Counted from the first letter of the stretch, positions 47,238 through 54,723 are shown. The stretch: DNA of 64,000 nucleotides from Streptomyces sp. NBC_00659 (GCF_036226925.1 NZ_CP109031.1:3596001-3660000), one strand, 5' to 3'. Translations and numbers: made by a program. The notes: generated from the letters alone by a model not told the origin.

Positions 47238-47365
47238 CATCAGCTTGGGAAGCTGCGGGCTTTTGAGGGTGGTTCGAGCGTTGACCTGGGCGAACAGCCG
47301 GGATGCGACTTCGGCTGGCTCGACTGATTTCACCGTGGTTCCCCGCTGTGACCCGCACGATCTGG
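47238..47365. repeat. Att-scar B: second copy of the tRNA-Gly-like hairpin repeat
   Basis: Starts with the same CATCAGCTTGGGAAGCTGCGG as 45430 and ends in GATCTGG like scar A; the whole 128 bp aligns without gaps at roughly 70% identity by eye. The TTCCCCGCTG arm repeat is at 47339-47348. It separates the HIRAN gene from the DUF4236 gene. The rest of 47213-47536 shows no gene. Confidence 0.6.
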
Positions 47366-47536
47366 TGCGGTTGTGGTGCGAGCCGCACAGCGGCGGAGAT
47401 CGCGCCCGCCTGTTGAGGGAAATGAAGCGGGAGCACACAGCTCCGTCCGCTCGACTCATGGGCAGCGTCTCTGGCAGATCCGCCCAAAGCCGGTGGTATG
47501 CGGGCTAGCCTGCTACTCCAATGCTTTGGGGGATGT

Positions 47537-48076
47537 ATGGGACTGCGCATCAACAAGTCGTTCAAGATCGCGCCAGGCGTGCGCATTCGACTCGGCAGCA
47601 AGTCGAGCAGCCTGAGTGTCGGAGGCAAGGCCGGGCGGGTCACCGTGAACAGTCGCGGGCGTCGGACCACGACAGTGCGCCTTGCCCCTGGAGTGTCGTA
47701 CTCCACCTCCACCTCCACCTCTAGCTCTCGCTCGGGCTCTAGCCACACAAAGCCCAAGTCGGCCCGCTCTGTTCCAGAAACCCCAGCGGCCCCTACAGTG
47801 AGCGCTCCCCTTGGCCCGCACATCGCACCACGCCGAAAGACGATTGACGGCTGGGTTGCGGCAGACCTTCGTGGCGTCGTCTTCCACCGGCGGGCCCTCG
47901 ATGACGTGCGCATCCCGTTGGCCCAGCTCATCAGCGCAGAGCTGGACGGTAAGGAACTGACTCTGAAAACTTCAGACGGGGTGACGTATCGCCTGATGCT
48001 AAGCACGTTCTCCGCCGCGCGGGATCTCCACTTCGTAGAGACCTTGGCTCGTGCCGCGCGATTGACTCAGAGCTGA
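47537..48076 (+). CDS. DUF4236 domain protein
   Basis: 179 residues. The ATG at 47537 gives MGLRINKSFKIAPGVRIRLG, the start of DUF4236, with SKSSSLSVGGKAGRVTVNSRG and TTTVRLAPGVSYSTS completing it in ~65 residues. A Ser/Thr linker and a ~80-residue C-terminal domain follow (RGVVFHRRALDDVRIPLAQLI, DGVTYRLMLSTFSAARDL), which resembles a small PH-like beta fold. No membrane segment. The function of DUF4236 is unknown; such genes are frequent on mobile elements. Confidence 0.8.
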   Translation: MGLRINKSFKIAPGVRIRLGSKSSSLSVGGKAGRVTVNSRGRRTTTVRLAPGVSYSTSTSTSSSRSGSSHTKPKSARSVPETPAAPTVSAPLGPHIAPRRKTIDGWVAADLRGVVFHRRALDDVRIPLAQLISAELDGKELTLKTSDGVTYRLMLSTFSAARDLHFVETLARAARLTQS

Positions 48077-48094
48077 CCGCAGCAACAATTCGGT

Positions 48095-48225
48095 CTCCTG
48101 CGACACCCGCATTAGGAGTTCGATCGAGCGGCTCTCATACGGCCCTCTTGCCCCTACCGATACGGCGGGCGCGATCACTCAAGGCTGCTTGCGTACAGGG
48201 TCGTTGATGTCAGCTGGTGATGTCA
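48095..48225. repeat. Att-scar D, aligned to the tRNA-Val scar but with another anticodon loop
   Basis: From 48105 the sequence aligns with 46468 onward across the anticodon region (GACACCCGC...TTCGATCGAGCGGCTC against GACATCCGC...TTCGGTCGAGCGGCTC). On the minus strand the loop here reads CTCCTAA, an Arg(CCT)-type anticodon, in place of CTTACAA. The T arm is degenerate. Arm repeats GTTGATGTCA and TGATGTCA lie at 48203-48212 and 48218-48225. Confidence 0.5.
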
Positions 48226-48322
48226 CGCAGAGGTGATCCAAACGGCTGGCGCTTCCGCAGGGAGTAACGCTGACGAGTTGGTGCGGGGAAGTAGCCCCAG
48301 ACATCTCAGCACTGGGGGGCAT

Positions 48323-48889
48323 ATGAGTGGGATAGTTGATCAGCTGCCAACGCTGATAGGCGTGGTAGTCGGTGGTCTGATGTCCTATGTGGTTGGGGCG
48401 CTGACCGAGCGCAGCCGATGGCGTAGACAGCAGGAGACACGGTGGGATGGCCAACTCTTTCAGGCCTACAACGATTACAGCCATGCCGTGAAGGAGTGTG
48501 CTGATCGCTACGAACGGCTTGCCGCTTACCGCGGTCTCACTGACCATCCGGCGCCCCTTGAGCCGACTGAGGTGGAACTGGAGCAGGCTGCGAACATCGA
48601 AGGCAGGCGGTCGTCCATGGTGGAGGCCCTGAGTCTCCTCACCAACACTGAGACGGCCGAGGCGGTGCAAAGACTCAACAGGTGCGTTTGGCATCTTGAG
48701 TGGCTCGCCCGCGGACAGTTGGTTGGTGATCCAGCATCCTGGGCGCAGGCTTTCAGCGACTACCGAGCTGCCCGTGTCACGTTTTACCAGAATGCTCGCC
48801 GGAGCCTGCGGATAGTAGAGATTGGTTCCTTGCGCCAGGCACCTTGGCCTCCACCCTGGCGACCGGTTCGAAACCCTTCTGATCCGTAG
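48323..48889 (+). CDS. Hypothetical protein with an N-terminal membrane helix
   Basis: 188 residues. The ATG at 48323 follows GGGGGG. One hydrophobic segment is near residues 8-27 (LPTLIGVVVGGLMSYVVGAL), then a basic TERSRWRRQQETRWDGQL, and a soluble helical domain of ~140 residues with HAVKECADRYERLAAYRG and QRLNRCVWHLEWLARGQL. It should be a membrane-tethered cytoplasmic protein. Not recognised; anchored proteins of this layout occur among phage-defence genes, but nothing specific supports that here. Confidence 0.65.
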   Translation: MSGIVDQLPTLIGVVVGGLMSYVVGALTERSRWRRQQETRWDGQLFQAYNDYSHAVKECADRYERLAAYRGLTDHPAPLEPTEVELEQAANIEGRRSSMVEALSLLTNTETAEAVQRLNRCVWHLEWLARGQLVGDPASWAQAFSDYRAARVTFYQNARRSLRIVEIGSLRQAPWPPPWRPVRNPSDP

Positions 48890-49398
48890 CTCTAGCCAGT
48901 TCGGTCAGCGACGGTCATTCCGGTCGCTCCGAGGACTCTGAGGGACGCCAATGGGCGGTGGCAGTCGCTGGGGTTGCGGTACCGCGCTGCTATACGGCTT
49001 GCTTCGCTGCCAGATTCCGGGCGTGAGCTTCGCGTCGTAGTCGGCGATCTGACGGGCCACCGGGACGCTGGTGGTCGTTCGGATCAACCGCTCGTTTCAC
49101 GATCCACTAGCCTCGGGCTTTCATGAGCCGGCTGAGGGTGGCCAACATGTCCAGGAGTGCTTTGACCTGGGGCGATAGGGCATTCCTGGGTCCTGCTGGG
49201 CAGTGAGGGGACCTTCACTCCTCGGGTGAAGACCAGTAGCGGGTGATCGTCGACTGGGGTGTCGGCCCGGAGGTTCCCGGTAACTCTGTGAGGGTCGACC
49301 GGTGGGACAGGTGTCCCTGCGACAAAACTCCTTGCTGAGCGGTGGGATGGCGACCTACCGTCGGTCGGCCCACACCGCTCCAGACCCGAAGGACATAG
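48890..49398. other. 509-bp stretch without a supported gene
   Basis: Only a 60-codon leftward frame (48905-49087) is open, with no ribosome site and no recognisable motif. No tRNA-like hairpin or clear arm repeat was found here, so this is the one cargo boundary without a visible scar. It may be decayed coding DNA. Confidence 0.5.
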
Positions 49399-49914
49399 AT
49401 GTCTTTCCGCCCCGCCGTCGCCGGCGACGCCGACTTCCTCTGGCGCATCCTGCTCGAGGCATACAACTGGAACGGCGATCAGCGGTTCACTGCCGAGCAG
49501 CTCGCCGCTGAGCCGCACGCCGCGCGCTACCTCGTCGGCTGGCAGCGCAGGGACGACTTCGGGGTTATTGCAGAGACCGACGCCGGCGAACCGGTCGGTG
49601 CGGCCTGGGCGCGGCACCTCCCCGAGAGTGAACCCGGGTACGGTTTCGTCGCTGCGGACGTTCCCGAGCTGACCCTCGGCCTGTTGCCCGAACACCGCGG
49701 CCTCGGGCACGGCCGGGCTTTGATGGAGGCGCTGATCCGGGCCGCCGCCGCAGGACCGGCCCCGGTCGCTCGGCTCAGCCTGAGCGTCGAGGACGGCAAC
49801 CCCGCCGTGCACCTCTACACTGCCCTCGGCTTCACCCGGGTCGGGCGTAGCGGCAACTCGGACACCATGGTTCTGGACGTCCAGACCTGCCCCACGCCAC
49901 TGAACAATCGTTGA
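49399..49914 (+). CDS. GNAT family N-acetyltransferase
   Basis: 171 residues. The ATG at 49399 gives MSFRPAVAGDADFLWRIL. Motif A for acetyl-CoA binding is LTLGLLPEHRGLGHGRALMEALI (R-G-L-G-H-G), and the C-terminal part has LSLSVEDGNPAVHLYTALGFTRVG, the typical GNAT motif B with N-x-x-A-x-x-L-Y-x-x-x-G-F. The substrate is unknown; single GNAT genes on mobile DNA often modify toxins, antibiotics or amino acids. Followed directly by scar E. Confidence 0.92.
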   Translation: MSFRPAVAGDADFLWRILLEAYNWNGDQRFTAEQLAAEPHAARYLVGWQRRDDFGVIAETDAGEPVGAAWARHLPESEPGYGFVAADVPELTLGLLPEHRGLGHGRALMEALIRAAAAGPAPVARLSLSVEDGNPAVHLYTALGFTRVGRSGNSDTMVLDVQTCPTPLNNR

Positions 49915-49951
49915 TTCCCGCGCCCCGCTTTGCACTTGGTCCGCTTCCTTA

Positions 49952-50350
49952 TCAGGTCGATCGCGGGCCATCATCGCCAGAGGTCGAGCCTTGCTCTGCC
50001 TCGGCCGGCCAACCGCTGACGTTCGCCGTTGGCCCCTGCAGTTCGGGCTTGTTGGTGTCAGCCAGTGATCTCAAGAGTCGGGTCGCTTTTGGTATTGACC
50101 CGCCGAGAAACTGAAGCACCGCGCCACTCACGAGGAGAGTCACGGCTACGCCAGCAAGGCCCGCGCCCACTGCGAAGGACAACCCGGCAGGCCTCGGCCC
50201 GCCATCCAAGGCGAAGCCAGCACCGATCAGGATGAAACCCCAACCAGCCTTCCCGGGGTGCTTGTACTGCGCCCTATGCCGACCGTTCAAGGTCAACATT
50301 CCTATGAATGCTATCGAGCAACCGCAAGCCAACATGATCCACGAAGTCAT
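49952..50350 (-). CDS. Small polytopic membrane protein
   Basis: 132 residues. The ATG at 50350 follows GGAGGG. Three hydrophobic segments are seen: TSWIMLACGCSIAFIGML, AGWGFILIGAGFALDG, and AVGAGLAGVAVTLLVSGAVLQFLG. The C-terminal ~35 residues are hydrophilic and are encoded by DNA that belongs to scar E, so the reading frame may have been extended when the scar joined it. Unknown function. Confidence 0.65.
   Translation of the reverse strand: MTSWIMLACGCSIAFIGMLTLNGRHRAQYKHPGKAGWGFILIGAGFALDGGPRPAGLSFAVGAGLAGVAVTLLVSGAVLQFLGGSIPKATRLLRSLADTNKPELQGPTANVSGWPAEAEQGSTSGDDGPRST
50051..50073. repeat. Att-scar E arm repeats
   Basis: GTTGGTGTCA (50051-50060) followed by TGATCTCA (50066-50073), the same pair as in scars C, D and F. 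Upstream, TTATCAGGTCGAT at 49949-49961 is shared with scar F (TTATCAGGTCGAT at 51662-51674). Confidence 0.5.
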
Positions 50351-50408
50351 GGCACCCTCCGCGGGGAGAGTACCTCGCCGGTGCCGGAGTCTCTGTGGGG
50401 CCCGTGAG

Positions 50409-50468
50409 CGGTCTTGAAAACCGTCGTGGCGCGAGTCACCGTGGGTTCAAATCCCACACCCACCGCAG
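50409..50468 (+). tRNA. tRNA-Ser(TGA) 3' part only (att remnant, not a working tRNA)
   Basis: A full anticodon arm GCGGT-CTTGAAA-ACCGT (anticodon TGA), a class II variable arm (CGTGGCGCGAGTCACC), an intact T arm GTGGG-TTCAAAT-CCCAC and the 3' acceptor strand ACCCACC are present. The matching 5' acceptor strand (GGTGGGT) and a D arm are absent upstream. The tRNA homology therefore starts at the anticodon arm, as expected of an attachment-site copy. Confidence 0.6.
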
Positions 50469-50470
50469 AT

Positions 50471-50509
50471 GAACGGCCCCTGACCAGGTAACTCGATCAG
50501 GGGCCGTTC
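50471..50509 (+). terminator. Hairpin directly after the tRNA-Ser fragment
   Basis: A perfect 13-bp stem (50471-50483 with 50497-50509), 13-nt loop. Behind it, tandem GTTCCCCGCT/GTTTCCCGAC (50538-50557) repeats the arm motif of scars A and B. Confidence 0.7.
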
Positions 50510-50618
50510 ACGTGAGCGTTGTCCGCCAGCGACCGCTGTTCCCCGCTGTTTCCCGACCGAACGGGCACGGGAGGGGCACGCGGTCTGAGCAGGTTGGTGG
50601 GTGGCAGTGGGGTAGCGC

Positions 50619-50873
50619 TTGCGCTGGCTTACCCTGATCGGCGTGCTTCTCGCCAATGCCCCGCAGACCAACGACGACCCGATAGCTGGAGGCCTGGGCT
50701 TCTTGCTTATCGGCACACTCATGCTGATCTTCGCGTTCTTTACTCGTCGTGCGAGGTGGAAGGCGCTCCGGAAGAAGGGCCCACGATCCGTTCGCGATGG
50801 CCTACTGGTCCAGGGCTTTGGTGTGATCGCTGTCGGCCTGGCCATGCTGGTGTACGGCGCTGCAACGCGGTGA
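50619..50873 (+). CDS. Small two-TM membrane protein
   Basis: 84 residues from a TTG at 50619, which is the first possible start after an in-frame TAG two codons upstream; AGTGGGG may serve as ribosome site. Two helices are seen (IAGGLGFLLIGTLMLIFAFF and GLLVQGFGVIAVGLAMLVYG) with a basic loop RRARWKALRKKGPRS between, so both ends face outwards. Not recognised. Confidence 0.55.
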   Translation: MRWLTLIGVLLANAPQTNDDPIAGGLGFLLIGTLMLIFAFFTRRARWKALRKKGPRSVRDGLLVQGFGVIAVGLAMLVYGAATR

Positions 50874-51033
50874 ACAACTCCGCTGCGGAGTCTCAGTGCC
50901 TGGCCCGCCGGGACTGAAGGTCCTGCGTCCTCTCTGCCCCTCGATGCGAACTATGGGCGGGTCGGTCGCTGAGGTCTCCTGAGCTGGTGAACTGGTCATC
51001 GAGCGCTGGTAACGGTCGGCTGCGGTCGCCGCA

Positions 51034-51060
51034 GTTGCTGTACATCCGTGCTGTATTACA
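51034..51060. repeat. Att-scar G: GTTGCTGTAC / GCTGTATTACA arm-like repeats
   Basis: GTTGCTGTAC at 51034-51043 and TGCTGTATTACA at 51049-51060 repeat at ~15-bp spacing, the same layout as scars C-F with a different sequence. GTTGCTGTAC-type pairs are commonly seen beside Streptomyces tyrosine integrase sites. No tRNA piece accompanies it. Confidence 0.4.
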
Positions 51061-51149
51061 GAGGTTCCGGAGTCAGCGGGCCGTCTTCGTGTGCGGGAAC
51101 CGGCCACTCGTTCACCGCGTCAAGTCCAACTGGTAGAGAGAAGGCGCGC

Positions 51150-51626
51150 ATGAAGAAATTGGCTGTCTCGCTCGGCAGCGGCCTGCTGGTCGCCGGGATC
51201 ACCGCAGGGGTGTGGTGGAACTGGTTCCACGAGCCCTATGCCCTGGCCGACGCGCCCAAGGTCGACGTGACGGTGCGCGCGGAAAAGTCCAGGTACCCCG
51301 ACGTACAGGAGACAGCCGAGGACGTCGACACTCTCGTACGGGTCTACGTGCAGCGGCTCAAGGACGGAGACGCGAAGGGAATCGCCGATCTGGCCGGGCC
51401 CGCTTTCAAGCAGCCCGGGCCCACCGCAGCCAAGCACGTGCGCGAGTACGGCCGGGCAGCGGGCGGCCCCGTCGAAGTCACCGTGCTGGAGGGAGTCGTC
51501 CCATACTTCAACCCGGTGACAGTGACGTACGAACAAACGGGCCAGCGGCAGGAGCTGCTACTGGTGAAGGACGACGGGCACTGGTGGATAGGCCTCGGCG
51601 ACGGCGACCCCGCGGCGGGCATGTAG
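51150..51626 (+). CDS. Exported or membrane-anchored hypothetical protein
   Basis: 158 residues. The ATG at 51150 follows GAGAGAAGG. The N-terminus KKLAVSLGSGLLVAGITAGVWW is a signal anchor or uncleaved signal. The outer part (residues ~35-158) has an NTF2/SnoaL-like feel: DVDTLVRVYVQRLKDGDAKGIADL near the start and ELLLVKDDGHWWIGLGDG at the end, resembling the DUF4878-type lumazine-like folds of exported actinobacterial proteins. Function unknown. Confidence 0.7.
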   Translation: MKKLAVSLGSGLLVAGITAGVWWNWFHEPYALADAPKVDVTVRAEKSRYPDVQETAEDVDTLVRVYVQRLKDGDAKGIADLAGPAFKQPGPTAAKHVREYGRAAGGPVEVTVLEGVVPYFNPVTVTYEQTGQRQELLLVKDDGHWWIGLGDGDPAAGM

Positions 51627-51763
51627 TGATAACTGCGGAACTTTGACGTGCAGCCTCATCTTTATCAGGTCGATGACGGGGTCTTGGGGGACTCGAACAA
51701 CGCGTGCTGAACCTCGATTGGCCATCCCCTGAGATTCGGCGCCGACCGCCGCTGGTCGTCCTT

Positions 51764-51785
51764 GTTGGTGTCAGCGCTGATGTCA
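51764..51785. repeat. Att-scar F arm repeats
   Basis: GTTGGTGTCA (51764-51773) and TGATGTCA (51778-51785) follow ~90 bp after the TTATCAGGTCGAT shared with scar E. This is the last scar before the CPCC-type gene. Confidence 0.5.
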
Positions 51786-51889
51786 GTTGCCGCACGCGAT
51801 CTTGACAAGGGCTGCCTTCTACGGACCGCAGCCAGACAGCGGCTGCCTTCTGATTCCGAGCTCCATCGGGAAGGTCGGACAAGTTGGGC

Positions 51890-52231
51890 CTAGTTTTGAT
51901 CGCTCGACGGGGTCCCGCGGTAGAGGACACCCGTGCCGTAGTGCGGAGCGATGTCCGGGTGCTCCTCCGGTCGCGGCGCACGTACCTGTGGCGAGAAACG
52001 CCCGCTGCATGAGCCAGTAGCTTCGAAGTTCCGCCGTGCCTCAGTCAGGCTGAGCCGGCCGTTCGGGCCGCCTCGGCACTCGTCTGCATCGTGGTCATCC
52101 TGACCGTCGTCCTCCCAGAAGCAGACCGGACAGATCTCGTACATTGCACGCTCAGCGAGAGTGACGAAGCCGCAGCAAGGGCAGCAATACGGACCGTTCT
52201 CAGCTCGGCCTATGACATCCGCGAACACCAT
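51890..52231 (-). CDS. CPCC-type cysteine-rich small protein
   Basis: 113 residues. The motif YCCPCCGFVTLAERAMYEICPVCFWEDDG carries the CPCC and CPVCFWEDD signature of the cysteine-rich CPCC family, probably a zinc-binding domain, followed by CRGGPNGRLSLTEARRNF. The ATG at 52231 (MVFADVIGRAENGP) is used; no strong ribosome site is present, and a longer start is possible. The family's role is unknown; members are common beside toxin-immunity and contact-dependent loci. Confidence 0.75.
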   Translation of the reverse strand: MVFADVIGRAENGPYCCPCCGFVTLAERAMYEICPVCFWEDDGQDDHDADECRGGPNGRLSLTEARRNFEATGSCSGRFSPQVRAPRPEEHPDIAPHYGTGVLYRGTPSSDQN

Positions 52232-52344
52232 GAGTGCATTGTGCTGTGCGATCGCGCTGCCCTGTGGCCAGGGCAGGCATCCTCGGCTTGTCAGCCCGAC
52301 GAGACGTGCTCCGTGCACACCCCTTGACCCACGATTCACCCCAG

Positions 52345-52492
52345 CTCCCATCCCGTCCGCCGTCGACCCACACACCGTGGAGCGGGCGTGGTTCATGGCG
52401 TCCAGGTGGAGCGCCCTGCTGGACGAACGACCTGGACGCCATGGGCCGCGTCTGCTCGGCTTTGCCTGGGTTGACGGTGGACGGGATGGGAG
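52345..52492. repeat. Giant imperfect palindrome with two 65-bp arms
   Basis: The arm 52345-52409 and the reverse complement of 52428-52492 align over 65 bases without gaps at about three-quarters identity, beginning CTCCCATCCCGTCC and ending GGCGTCCAGGT. The spacer is 18 bp. It lies in the 626-bp gene-free gap 52232-52857, the rest of which is G/C-rich low-complexity sequence (52640-52745). It could be a MITE-like insertion or a decayed small IS; no transposase is near. Confidence 0.65.
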
Positions 52493-52857
52493 CCCCCAAC
52501 GCTCGCCACGATGTGCCCGCGGCCGGGAGCGGCGCCCCCTTCCACCCGGTGCCGGCCGATCCCCCGCCGGAGGCATGGTCCGTGACCGTGAGCCGCGTAC
52601 GTCGGGTGCTCGACTCATGACCTCCGGGCCTATCCACAGTGGGCGGGCGTCGGCGCAGCCGGGGCGGAGCGGGCCGAAGGCAGGAGCGGCGCCCCGAGCG
52701 GAGCCGGGAGCGCGCCCGGCGGAGCGGAGCGCAGCCGGGGCTTGAACCAGTAGAGAAAATTTGAATCACGTCTTGCTCGCAGGGCCTGGCCTGGGTCAGG
52801 CGCTATCGCCGGTTGGTCGACCGGAGGCATCCAGGGCCGAGCGCCTGAGCTGGCACT

Positions 52858-53121
52858 ATGTCCTCTGTGGAAGCTGATGACTCGCGGGAATCCATACCGA
52901 CGGTGAATATCAGCCTGTGGCACGCGGATGCCGTCGTGCTGTACGACTGGCTAATGAGCACCGATCTGAACACGGTGCCGATCACGCACCCCGCGCAGAA
53001 GCAGGCGTTGACGGATCTTCTAGACCGCTTTGAGTGGGCCGCTGACGTCGATGTCACGGCGTGCACGGCTCAGGAGGTCTCTGCTGCGCAAGCGGAGGTT
53101 GCCAAGGACATGGGCTGGTAG
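52858..53121 (+). CDS. Small hypothetical protein
   Basis: 87 residues. The ATG at 52858 gives MSSVEADDSRESIPTVNISL. The sequence is acidic and soluble with HADAVVLYDWLMSTDLNTV and KQALTDLLDRFEWAADVDV, a helical pattern seen in small streptomycete proteins of unknown role. It is the first gene on the right side of the giant palindrome and faces the XRE regulator. Confidence 0.65.
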   Translation: MSSVEADDSRESIPTVNISLWHADAVVLYDWLMSTDLNTVPITHPAQKQALTDLLDRFEWAADVDVTACTAQEVSAAQAEVAKDMGW

Positions 53122-53238
53122 GGGCTCGGCTGATCCGCATGAATCGGATGGCGCCCCGGTGCTTGCAGTCTGTGCTCGCGTAGGTCAGCGTGCTTTCTGA
53201 GCTGGGTGCTTGCCTGGGCTTGGTGTAGAACGCTGGGT

Positions 53239-54099
53239 ATGGGGAGTGAGCGGCAGGAGCGAATGCGGACGCTGGGGGCACGTCTTCGGGCTCTGCGCGT
53301 GGATGTCGGCCTGACTGGTGCCGTGTTGGCGCAGCGGGCTGGAGTGGGTCAGCCGACGGTGTCGAAGGTGGAGAACGGGCGGATGGTTCCCAGCCGTGAC
53401 GTCCTCGACCGTCTGTCCGGAGCTCTCGGCCTGGATGCCTCTGTTGTCGCGGAGTTGCGGGTGGCCCTCGCCGGAGTCGAGTCGGCTCCGTCTGTGGGCG
53501 CAGACGACACCCTGTCGGGCTCGAGCCTTTCCGCGAATGCCGTTGTCGACCTGGCGGTGCGCGAGGCCCGGCTCGTTCGGTCGTTCCAGTGCGTTGTCCT
53601 GCCGGCCATGCTCCAGAGTGCGGAGTACGCCCGGCACGTCTTCGCGAGCACGCCCGGTGCGGAGGTTGCCGAGGTGGGCAAGGCTGTCGCGGCTCGGGTG
53701 GAGCGGCAGAGCGTCTTGTACGAGCCCGGACGGGAATCCGTCTTCGTAGCGACTGAGGGCGCGCTCCGGACGTGGCCCGGCAGTCCGGCCCTGATGCTTG
53801 CTCAGCTCGACCGGCTGCTCGCGGTGGCGAGCCTGACCACTGTGCGGTTCGGAGTCCTTCCGTGGGACCGGCCGGTGCCGGGTGTGCCGCGGCACGGCTT
53901 CACCTTGTGCGACCAGGAGACGGTGGTCGTGGAGACCTTCCGGGACGAGCGGGCGGAGAAGGATCCGGATGTGTTCGCCTCGTACGAGGAGGCGTTCGCC
54001 CAGTTCGAGAGCGCGGCTGTCTTCGGCGATGGAGCGCGGGAACTGCTGATGCGGATCATGAGGGATCTGCGAGTCCTGGCTGAGGACGTCACTCCATAG
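53239..54099 (+). CDS. XRE family regulator with DUF5753 domain
   Basis: 286 residues. The HTH_3/XRE domain is at residues ~8-65 (LRALRVDVGLTGAVLAQRAGVGQPTVSKVENGRMVPS). The C-terminal DUF5753 domain follows (LVRSFQCVVLPAMLQSAEYARHVF, RQSVLYEPGRESVFVATEGAL, VETFRDERAEKDPDVFASYEEAFAQFESAAV). Proteins of this kind are abundant in Streptomyces, usually next to small DUF397 or ATPase partners. The ATG at 53239 is chosen; a GGGT precedes it. It is the first gene of the conjugative module and a candidate controller of the palindromes downstream. Confidence 0.88.
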   Translation: MGSERQERMRTLGARLRALRVDVGLTGAVLAQRAGVGQPTVSKVENGRMVPSRDVLDRLSGALGLDASVVAELRVALAGVESAPSVGADDTLSGSSLSANAVVDLAVREARLVRSFQCVVLPAMLQSAEYARHVFASTPGAEVAEVGKAVAARVERQSVLYEPGRESVFVATEGALRTWPGSPALMLAQLDRLLAVASLTTVRFGVLPWDRPVPGVPRHGFTLCDQETVVVETFRDERAEKDPDVFASYEEAFAQFESAAVFGDGARELLMRIMRDLRVLAEDVTP

Positions 54100-54114
54100 A
54101 GGAATAATTCCTCT
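54098..54114. promoter_or_regulatory. Palindrome AGAGGAATAATTCCTCT
   Basis: A perfect 17-bp inverted repeat around a central A overlaps the stop codon of the XRE gene. Related half-sites occur at 54138-54150 (CTCTAGGAATACT) and 54179-54191 (GAGGAGTGTTCCT), so the interval to the next gene carries a small operator array. Confidence 0.55.
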
Positions 54115-54162
54115 GAATGCCTAGAAGCCTGACCACCTCTAGGAATACTCTGCCTGCGTGCT

Positions 54163-54178
54163 GTCTAGCCCTCTAGAC
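54163..54178. promoter_or_regulatory. GTCTAG-CCCT-CTAGAC palindrome upstream of the RsbW-like gene
   Basis: A perfect 6-bp inverted repeat with a 4-bp centre ends 14 bp before the start of the ATPase gene. The same palindrome recurs at 54724-54739 and, with one mismatch, at 60456-60471. Confidence 0.65.
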
Positions 54179-54192
54179 GAGGAGTGTTCCTC

Positions 54193-54591
54193 TTGCTTGC
54201 GAAGTGGTGCCGTCCGTTCCCTGGCCTGCCGCAACAGGTCGCTGAAGCCCGTTACTTCGTCGCCGCTCTGATGGAGGCCGAGGGTCCCCGCATGGTGGAG
54301 AACGCTGTCCTGATCGTCAGTGAGTTGGCGTCCAATGCCGTCCGGCACTCCCGGAGCGGCCGCAAGGGCGGCTGGTTCCTCGTGATCGTCGTTCTCGACG
54401 ACGACCGAGTGCGCATCGAGGTGATCGACGAGGGCGGCTATGACAGGCCGCAGCTGCTCGCCGCCAATGACTGGGAGGAGGAAGGCGGGCGTGGGCTGTT
54501 GCTGATGGCGACCTGCGCCAAGGACTGGGGAGTGAAGGAACGGACGCACGGTCGGTGCGTCTGGGCCGAGCTCGCGCGAGCCGGCGCATGA
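54193..54591 (+). CDS. RsbW-like ATP-binding protein (HATPase_c_2)
   Basis: 132 residues from TTG 54193, 8 bp after GAGGAG; GTG at 54184 is an alternative. The GHKL ATPase boxes are VSELASNAVRHSRS (N box), EVIDEGGYDRPQ (G1) and EEGGRGLLLMATCA (G2). The family includes anti-sigma factor kinases such as RsbW and many short streptomycete relatives with unknown partners. On this element it precedes an HTH protein and a PP2C-like protein, a set that resembles a partner-switch. Leading MLAKWCRPFPG fits the family N-terminus. Confidence 0.85.
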   Translation: MLAKWCRPFPGLPQQVAEARYFVAALMEAEGPRMVENAVLIVSELASNAVRHSRSGRKGGWFLVIVVLDDDRVRIEVIDEGGYDRPQLLAANDWEEEGGRGLLLMATCAKDWGVKERTHGRCVWAELARAGA

Positions 54592-54723
54592 TCCCCGCCA
54601 CTTTGGGCGGCCGCCTTATGTGCCCCGCGGGCGGCGGGTGGTGAGCCCTCGCGGGGTCCCTGGCTATCGGTCCGGCTTCTATGTGGTTGATGTTCGAACG
54701 GGGCAGCGTCTCCCGCCCGAACC

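Noticed and set aside
45430..47365. Insertion sequence bounded by the two 128-bp repeats
   Set aside because: No transposase between them and the repeats are direct, diverged and tRNA-like; att scars explain them better.
48905..49087. 60-codon leftward ORF
   Set aside because: No ribosome site, motif or coding-like composition.
46442..50468. Functional tRNA genes at 46442 and 50409
   Set aside because: Both lack the 5' acceptor strand and D arm, so they are recorded as attachment-site remnants.
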